Below, in pieces: positions 1 through 2,948 of a stretch of 5,314 bases of DNA. The notes beneath the pieces are model-generated. The model ran no database searches, had not been told where the DNA came from, and saw only the letters and a list, made by a program, of their open reading frames with translations. Every line of letters starts with the position of its first letter. Position 1 is the first letter of the stretch. The translations under genes and the position numbers were made by a program. Location: positions 1 to 5,314 of the forward strand of contig CAOKRZ010000061.1 in NCBI GenBank assembly GCA_948471335.1. Reading direction: 5' to 3'. The DNA is from an uncultured Christensenella sp. Its GTDB lineage: Bacteria; Bacillota; Clostridia; Christensenellales; UBA1242.

Positions 1-108
1 GTCTGCCATAAAAAGCAAAACTTCTTCGTCAAGCATTTCACTCTTTGCCCTATTCACACAATCACAATGAATGACATTGCAATCACACATTTTTCCACAA
101 TTTCCCAT
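1..108 (-). CDS. ArsR/SmtB-family (CadC-like) metal-sensing transcriptional repressor, N-terminal 36 codons only
   Basis: The gene begins at the ATG complementary to 106-108 and runs off the left edge in frame, so only 36 residues are visible. An AGGAGG lies 5 nt upstream of this ATG, and a full promoter/operator region lies beyond it. The segment reads MGNCGKMCDCNVIHCDCVNR, then AKSEMLDEEVLLFMAD. It matches the N-terminal arm of CadC/AztR-type ArsR proteins (pattern C-x-V-x-x-H-x-D-x-V-N-x-x-K-x-x-M, then the first helix leading to the usual LADFFK segment). In that family the N-terminal cysteines help bind Cd(II), Pb(II) or Zn(II), and metal binding releases the repressor from DNA. Here five cysteines (C4, C8, C10, C15, C17) fall within 17 residues, more than usual. 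The winged helix and the core metal ligands are outside the window, so the metal is not predictable. Autoregulation is inferred from the two operator palindromes upstream. Confidence 0.85.
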   Translation of the reverse strand, partial: MGNCGKMCDCNVIHCDCVNRAKSEMLDEEVLLFMAD

Positions 109-113
109 ATAGT

Positions 114-119
114 CCTCCT
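114..119 (-). promoter_or_regulatory. Ribosome binding site of the ArsR-family repressor
   Basis: The minus strand reads AGGAGG at 119-114, followed by five bases (ACTAT) and then ATG. This is a full-consensus Shine-Dalgarno sequence and it fixes the start of the repressor at 108. Confidence 0.9.
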
Positions 120-128
120 AAAATATGA

Positions 129-144
129 TTGAACAACCGTTCAA
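129..144. promoter_or_regulatory. Operator 2, palindrome just downstream of the predicted transcription start
   Basis: The plus strand reads TTGAAC-AACC-GTTCAA, a perfect 6+6 bp inverted repeat with a 4-bp centre. Its right half is identical to that of operator 1 and its left half differs at one base. The centres of the two operators are 31 bp apart, about three helical turns, so two repressor dimers would lie on the same face of the DNA. It covers about +2 to +17 of the predicted transcript. Confidence 0.8.
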
Positions 145-152
145 CTGTTATT

Positions 153-182
153 ATTATAGTTGAATACTCGTTCAATTGTCAA
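153..182 (-). promoter_or_regulatory. Sigma-A-type promoter of the ArsR-family repressor gene
   Basis: On the minus strand TTGACA (182-177) and TATAAT (158-153) are both perfect consensus hexamers separated by 18 bp. Transcription should begin near 146-147, giving a leader of about 38 nt before the ATG at 108. Very A/T-rich sequence upstream, including a T9A8 tract at 205-221, could act as an UP element. Such a strong promoter suits a gene held off by a repressor: the spacer is filled by one operator and a second operator lies just after the predicted start site. Confidence 0.88.
160..175. promoter_or_regulatory. Operator 1, palindrome between the -35 and -10 boxes
   Basis: The plus strand reads TTGAAT-ACTC-GTTCAA, an inverted repeat with one mismatch out of six pairs. 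It occupies almost exactly the 18-bp promoter spacer, so bound repressor would block RNA polymerase. The TGAAC/GTTCA half-sites and their spacing resemble known SmtB/ArsR-family operators (TGAACA-n2-TATTCA type). That the downstream repressor binds here is an inference. Confidence 0.8.
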
Positions 183-204
183 CAAAATTTCAAAAGTTTT
201 CGAA

Positions 205-233
205 TTTTTTTTTAAAAAAAAGAGGGCTTTTTT
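205..233 (-). terminator. Weak terminator-like hairpin between the IS element and the ArsR gene
   Basis: On the minus strand AAAAAAG-CCCT-CTTTTTT can form a 7-bp stem (233-227 with 222-216) with a 4-nt loop, and the U run continues for two more bases. Only one pair is G-C, so the stem is weak. It is nearly symmetrical and could act in both directions. Its place, just outside the IS and upstream of an independent promoter, suits a terminator of whatever transcript arrives from the right. The adjoining A/T tract at 205-221 (nine T then eight A) is itself a perfect 16-bp palindrome with one extra T. Confidence 0.4.
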
Positions 234-238
234 AGTTG

Positions 239-285
239 TTTGATTTTGCGACTTTTTCTGATTTTTGATTTTGCGACTTTTTCTG
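239..285 (+). repeat. Two exact 22-bp direct repeats at the IS right end, probable IstA binding sites
   Basis: The 22-mer TTTGATTTTGCGACTTTTTC followed by TG occurs at 239-260 and again at 264-285 with no mismatch, a period of 25 bp. A shorter third copy, TGCGACT, follows at 286-292. GCGA cores start at 248, 273 and 287. IS21-family ends usually carry several copies of a repeat bound by the transposase, and that is the most economical explanation. Two copies with a 3-bp gap are not a CRISPR array. Confidence 0.75.
241..268 (+). repeat. Right terminal inverted repeat of the IS21 element (IRR)
   Basis: Reading inward on the plus strand: TGATTTTGCGA, seven bases, then TGATTTTTGA. The counterpart at 2856-2882 has the same two blocks in the same order on the other strand. 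Terminal TG is typical of IS21-family tips. The second block overlaps the start of the next internal repeat. Confidence 0.72.
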
Positions 286-431
286 TGCGACTGCCTGCCC
301 GCTTTTAATCCCTTTTTGACCAGAGATTTGACTCCCCCTGGTTGGCTAGTATTGTTTGTCGGCAAATCGCATTTTGATAGTGTGTTTTTATGACAATTTA
401 TGGTTAAAACAACTATCAAAACAAATAATCA
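286..431 (-). other. Non-coding right end of the IS between the repeats and istB
   Basis: No credible gene lies here. The part at 286-350 is locally richer in G+C. On the minus strand it contains a GGGGGAGTCAAATCTCTGG block followed by GTCAAAAAGGG, a style of sequence I associate with the istB-distal end of some IS21 elements (recalled from memory, not checked). A 5-bp inverted repeat (ACCAG 319-323 with CTGGT 338-342) is present but weak. The remainder holds the hairpin described separately at 372-421. Confidence 0.55.
372..421 (-). other. Long hairpin immediately downstream of istB
   Basis: TTTTGATAGT (372-381) and ACTATCAAAA (412-421) are a perfect 10-bp inverted repeat. Past a single bulged G (382) the pairing continues for six more pairs (383-388 with 406-411), giving about 16 bp closed by a 17-nt loop. 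It starts 11 bp after the istB stop codon, so it would form at the 3' end of the istA-istB message. No U run follows on the minus strand, so it is not a classical intrinsic terminator. It may stabilise the message or impede transcription entering the right IS end. Confidence 0.6.
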
Positions 432-1187
432 TTATTTTTTATTCTGTTTTTTGAAGATGTTATTGTGATTAAGTAGTCTATAACTCTCGCCTTTAAGGTT
501 TATAATCTGGCAATTATGTGTCAATCTATCTAGCATTGCACTAACCATATTTTCATCTTGAAACAACTCGCCCCACTTTGCAAAGTCAAGGTTTGTTGTG
601 ATAACTATTGATGTTCTATTGTAAAGTTTATTTGCCAACTCATACATCAACAAAACATCCTGTTTTTCAAGTTGCTGATATCCAACTTCATCAATAATAA
701 CCAACTGACACTTATATAGATATTTCACTCTTGCACTACTAGACTTAAACACTTCCTTTGTTTTCAATAAGTAAATCAAATTTTCAAGTGTAGAAAAGAA
801 AACTTTATAATTTTGCGATAGTGCCAAATGACCAAGTGCAACCGCTAAGTGAGTCTTACCTGTTCCAGAACCACCCATAAATATAATGTTATATTTTTCT
901 TGCAACCAATTCAGTTTCTTCAACTCTTCAATCTGCCACTTGGATAACTGAGGCTGAAAATTCAAATCATATTCTTCCAAGGTTTTAAAGCTTGGCAAAT
1001 GTGCCTTACCTATTTTTGTTGTTCTTGACTTTTGTTCTCGCAATATAAGTTCTTTATGTAAGCATTCATATAAAAACTGCAACTTTTCATCACTTTCATC
1101 TTGCAAATTAAAATATGCTTTGCTCATATGATGCAAGCCAAGTTTTTTTGCAACTTCTTGTATGTCGGTAACGCTAAACTTCTTCAT
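432..1187 (-). CDS. istB: IS21-family helper ATPase IstB (AAA+ transposition regulator)
   Basis: This encodes 251 residues, the normal size for IstB. The protein is a DnaC-like AAA+ ATPase that assembles on DNA and delivers target DNA to the IstA transposase. Counting from the ATG at 1187: an N-terminal helical domain (1-95), Walker A GGSGTGKT at about 105-112, Walker B LVIIDE at about 162-167, a sensor-like ITTN at about 196-199, and a candidate arginine finger in MLDRL near R221. The ATG at 1187 is preferred because AGGTGG lies 6 nt upstream. An in-frame GTG at 1196 would add three residues but overlaps that site. The gene overlaps the end of istA by 14 bp, which suggests translational coupling. 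All ATPase motifs look intact, so it is probably functional. It ends KKQNKK at a TAA stop. Confidence 0.93.
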   Translation of the reverse strand: MKKFSVTDIQEVAKKLGLHHMSKAYFNLQDESDEKLQFLYECLHKELILREQKSRTTKIGKAHLPSFKTLEEYDLNFQPQLSKWQIEELKKLNWLQEKYNIIFMGGSGTGKTHLAVALGHLALSQNYKVFFSTLENLIYLLKTKEVFKSSSARVKYLYKCQLVIIDEVGYQQLEKQDVLLMYELANKLYNRTSIVITTNLDFAKWGELFQDENMVSAMLDRLTHNCQIINLKGESYRLLNHNNIFKKQNKK

Positions 1188-2679
1188 CACCGCCACCTAT
1201 AAGCCACATATATTTGTTTAGACCTTCCGCTCGTTCCACATAAGTTTTCTTTGTTCTAATCGGCATAATATCAGTTTTTTTCTCACTATGCGCCATTAAA
1301 TAAGTCAATAGTTCAGTTGCATCAAATTTCTCGTTCTTATTGCACCACTTAATGGCATTAGCGATTTCCTGCAAAGAGTATTCTTTTGCAATCTTTTTAA
1401 TTAGTCCACATTGCTCTTTCACATATCTTGGTTTTTCTCTTATAATCTCATTTAAAAACTCAATCGCAAGCTTGTTATCACCTAAACTTTCAACAGTTCG
1501 TTTAATAAGTCTTGAATGCTTGTTATCGTCATCTTTGCTTGCAAGTTTAGAAGTCAACCCTTTGCCAATTAAAAGCTTATGCCTTGCGACAAATTCTTTG
1601 GTTTCAGCATCATAAACATTTATAAAATCACCAACTATTTCAAGCAAAACCTTATCGCCTTGCTTAAATCTAAACGCTGGCAAAGTGTAATAGTTGCTTC
1701 TAAAAATAAAGTAATTCAAATCAGTTGCCGTTGCAATATATTCATTCTTCTTTCTTAATGAGTATGGTGTATGTTTAAGCAAATACTCTTTCTCTTCTTT
1801 AAAATTATCTCTTGGAGCTTGTCTAGTTGTCATATTGATTTTGCCGTTTCCAGTTCTATCCAACCAATCCAGCAAATCACTATTTAAGTTATCAATCCCA
1901 CAAAGCACCTTGTGGTCAAAGAAACTTGTTTTCACAAACTTAACAACGTTCTCAACCCTGCCCTTTGTGTCGGGGTCTTGCTTTTTGCAAAGATAAACAT
2001 CCAAGCCAATAAAGTTTTTATAAGTTTCAAACTCTTTGGTAAAAATCACATTTCCGCAATTTTCATTCACAACCATCACTCTGTCTTGGTCATACATAAT
2101 CGTTTTTGGTTTTCCACCGAAATACGCAAATGCTCGCTCATGCGCATCAACAAAATCTTTGCTAGTAAAAGCTTCTCGCTTGCAATACACAAACTTATAT
2201 CTTGAATACATGAGTACAATGCAGCAAAAGTAAATCTTGATTTTAACATCATAAACATCTCGAATCCATATTTCTCCCATGTCCACTTGTGCAAGTTCAC
2301 CAGGTTTTGTATCTCCAATCAACTGATATGCTCTGCCGACCTTTCCGCTTATTCCAAGCACATCTCTCAGTTTTCGCATATACCTATAAAACGCACTTTC
2401 ACTTGCAGAAAACTTCGTATCCATCTCTTTAATCTTGTCAAACAATGTGGCATTCCTAATTCCAGGATTATCTTTCAATTCTTCCATCAAAAAGTTTCTA
2501 TACTTTTCAATTTTATCATTTCGCATCAACTTGTCACTATCAGCAAAATCATCAATTGAATAATCCCAATACTTCCTGACTGAAAATTGTTTTAATCCAG
2601 TCATCTTCACAACTTCACTTTTCGTGAACCCATCTTCTTTTAATTTTTTAATCTCTAAAAATTCTTTCATCTTCAACAT
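1174..2679 (-). CDS. istA: IS21-family DDE transposase IstA
   Basis: This encodes 501 residues, typical of IstA, the enzyme that cuts and joins the IS ends. In order: a helix-turn-helix segment near 12-39 (KLKEDGFTKSEVVKMTGLK, then QFSVRKYWD), a second DNA-binding region to about 110, an RNase H-fold catalytic core at about 125-255, and a C-terminal beta-barrel-like part near 325-370 (SNYYTLPAFRFKQGDKV). The likely catalytic triad is D133 (AQVDMGE), D197 (IMYDQDR) and E243 (TKGRVENVVKF), so the protein appears intact. The start at 2679 is supported by GGAG 8 nt upstream; a second in-frame ATG at 2670 is less well placed. The C-terminal codons overlap istB. No strong promoter is visible directly upstream. 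Transcription may come from the candidate promoter at 2900-2927 or from weak signals inside the left end. Confidence 0.93.
   Translation of the reverse strand: MLKMKEFLEIKKLKEDGFTKSEVVKMTGLKQFSVRKYWDYSIDDFADSDKLMRNDKIEKYRNFLMEELKDNPGIRNATLFDKIKEMDTKFSASESAFYRYMRKLRDVLGISGKVGRAYQLIGDTKPGELAQVDMGEIWIRDVYDVKIKIYFCCIVLMYSRYKFVYCKREAFTSKDFVDAHERAFAYFGGKPKTIMYDQDRVMVVNENCGNVIFTKEFETYKNFIGLDVYLCKKQDPDTKGRVENVVKFVKTSFFDHKVLCGIDNLNSDLLDWLDRTGNGKINMTTRQAPRDNFKEEKEYLLKHTPYSLRKKNEYIATATDLNYFIFRSNYYTLPAFRFKQGDKVLLEIVGDFINVYDAETKEFVARHKLLIGKGLTSKLASKDDDNKHSRLIKRTVESLGDNKLAIEFLNEIIREKPRYVKEQCGLIKKIAKEYSLQEIANAIKWCNKNEKFDATELLTYLMAHSEKKTDIMPIRTKKTYVERAEGLNKYMWLIGGGDEEV
1194..1199 (-). promoter_or_regulatory. 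Ribosome binding site of istB, inside the end of istA
   Basis: The minus strand reads AGGTGG at 1199-1194, then six bases to ATG at 1187. It lies within the glycine codons of the IstA C-terminus (GGGDEEV). This decides the istB start and places its initiation within reach of ribosomes finishing istA. Confidence 0.65.
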
Positions 2680-2687
2680 TTCGTTAT

Positions 2688-2691
2688 CTCC
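2688..2691 (-). promoter_or_regulatory. Ribosome binding site of istA
   Basis: The minus strand reads GGAG at 2691-2688, eight bases before ATG at 2679. It is a modest Shine-Dalgarno match, in keeping with low expression of a transposase, and it favours the ATG at 2679 over the next one at 2670. Confidence 0.6.
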
Positions 2692-2766
2692 ATATACAAA
2701 ACTTAAAACATCGACTAAATAGTCAACATTTCAGAATGGAAAATCCAAAATACACAAAACAATTTT

Positions 2767-2853
2767 CATCTATGAGCTTCCGCTTCCATCTCGCATCCAC
2801 CCATAACCCAGCCGTCGCAATTCACCACCAGCTGTTGTAAGCTCTCGCCTACC
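2767..2853. other. G+C-rich non-coding island in the IS left end, with spaced GCGA cores
   Basis: By hand count this 87-bp stretch is about 55% G+C (48 of 87), far above its surroundings. On the minus strand GCGA cores occur at 2848-2845, 2818-2815 and 2794-2791, in line with the one in the terminal repeat at 2875-2872, with spacings of 27, 30 and 24 bp. They point the same way relative to the IS tip as the GCGA repeats of the right end, which suggests transposase binding sites. GAGCTT (2774-2779) and AAGCTC (2839-2844) can pair as a 6-bp long-range stem, and AGCT-n6-AGCT sits at 2831-2844. No reading frame here has a ribosome binding site. The base composition remains unexplained. Confidence 0.5.
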
Positions 2854-2855
2854 TT

Positions 2856-2882
2856 TCAAAAATCACTATTCTCGCAAACCCA
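2856..2882 (-). repeat. Left terminal inverted repeat of the IS21 element (IRL)
   Basis: On the minus strand, reading inward from 2882: TGGGTTTGCGA, six bases (GAATAG), then TGATTTTTGA. The first block matches the right tip at 9 of 11 positions and the second at 10 of 10, with spacers of 6 and 7 bases. This agreement at the two outer flanks of istAB is the main basis for the element boundaries. Confidence 0.72.
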
Positions 2883-2890
2883 CCTCCTTT
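2883..2890 (-). promoter_or_regulatory. Orphan Shine-Dalgarno-like sequence at the IS left junction
   Basis: The minus strand reads AAAGGAGG at 2890-2883, directly against the proposed IS tip. It is a strong ribosome binding site, but the only following starts in reach give frames that stop within a few codons (for example TTG CGA GAA TAG). It may be the remnant of a gene displaced or deleted when the IS arrived, or simply chance. Confidence 0.35.
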
Positions 2891-2899
2891 AATATTTCC

Positions 2900-2927
2900 A
2901 TTATAACAAAAAAGAGTTGATTGTCTA
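2900..2927 (-). promoter_or_regulatory. Candidate promoter overlapping the hsdR terminator, reading toward the IS
   Basis: On the minus strand TAGACA (2927-2922, five of six consensus bases) and a perfect TATAAT (2905-2900) are separated by 16 bp. The -35 box lies in the loop and inner stem of the hsdR terminator and the -10 box follows its U tract. Transcription would start near 2893 and run into the left IS end and istA. It could drive transposase expression or be left from a gene formerly located here. Confidence 0.5.
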
Positions 2928-2941
2928 TCTAAATCAACTCT
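2908..2941 (-). terminator. Intrinsic terminator of hsdR
   Basis: The minus strand has AGAGTTGATT, a 9-nt loop and AATCAACTCT, a perfect 10-bp stem (2941-2932 with 2922-2913). The final T of the stem begins a run of six T (2913-2908). It starts 7 bp after the hsdR stop codon, so hsdR is the last gene of its transcript. Confidence 0.9.
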
Positions 2942-2948
2942 CTTATAT

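Larger units (their letters stand above)
241..2882 (-). mobile_element. IS21-family insertion sequence, 2642 bp, apparently complete
   Basis: The element contains istA and istB in the standard order and orientation, plus terminal inverted repeats that I located by comparing the two non-coding flanks. Both tips read inward from 5'-TG: TGATTTTGCGA at 241-251 and TGGGTTTGCGA on the minus strand at 2882-2872 (9 of 11 identical). After 7 and 6 bases respectively, both continue with an identical TGATTTTTGA. Several further GCGA cores lie inside each end, matching the multiple transposase-binding repeats known for IS21 elements. The length is slightly above the usual 2-2.5 kb because of about 200 bp of non-coding sequence at each end. 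Bases next to the proposed tips (GTTGTT before 241, CCTCCT after 2882) show no target duplication, so the exact edges could be off by a few bases or an adjacent deletion may have occurred. Confidence 0.8.

Noticed and set aside
239..292. Possible CRISPR array from two identical 22-bp repeats
   Set aside because: The two copies are only 3 bp apart, there are no spacers of normal length and no cas genes; they fit transposase binding sites.
141..419. 92-codon open frame on the minus strand, rich in Lys, Asn and Gln
   Set aside because: It runs through the IS right end, its direct repeats, the A/T tracts and the ArsR promoter and operators, has no ribosome binding site at its start, and its composition simply mirrors A-rich repeats.
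432..1196. GTG at 1196 as the istB start
   Set aside because: It would remove the well-placed AGGTGG site that serves the ATG at 1187 and adds only three residues (MAV).
1340..2559. Several plus-strand open frames of 65-97 codons opposite istA
   Set aside because: They are antisense shadows of an intact transposase gene, with no recognisable domains or ribosome binding sites.
2711..2726. CGACTAAATAGTCAA as an operator or istA -35 region
   Set aside because: The palindrome arms are only 5 bp, and TTGACT (2726-2721) has no acceptable -10 hexamer at 16-19 bp.
2772..2840. 22-codon plus-strand frame starting MSFRFHLAS in the G+C-rich island
   Set aside because: There is no Shine-Dalgarno sequence upstream, it is very short, and it runs opposite to all genes; the island is better viewed as non-coding IS end sequence.
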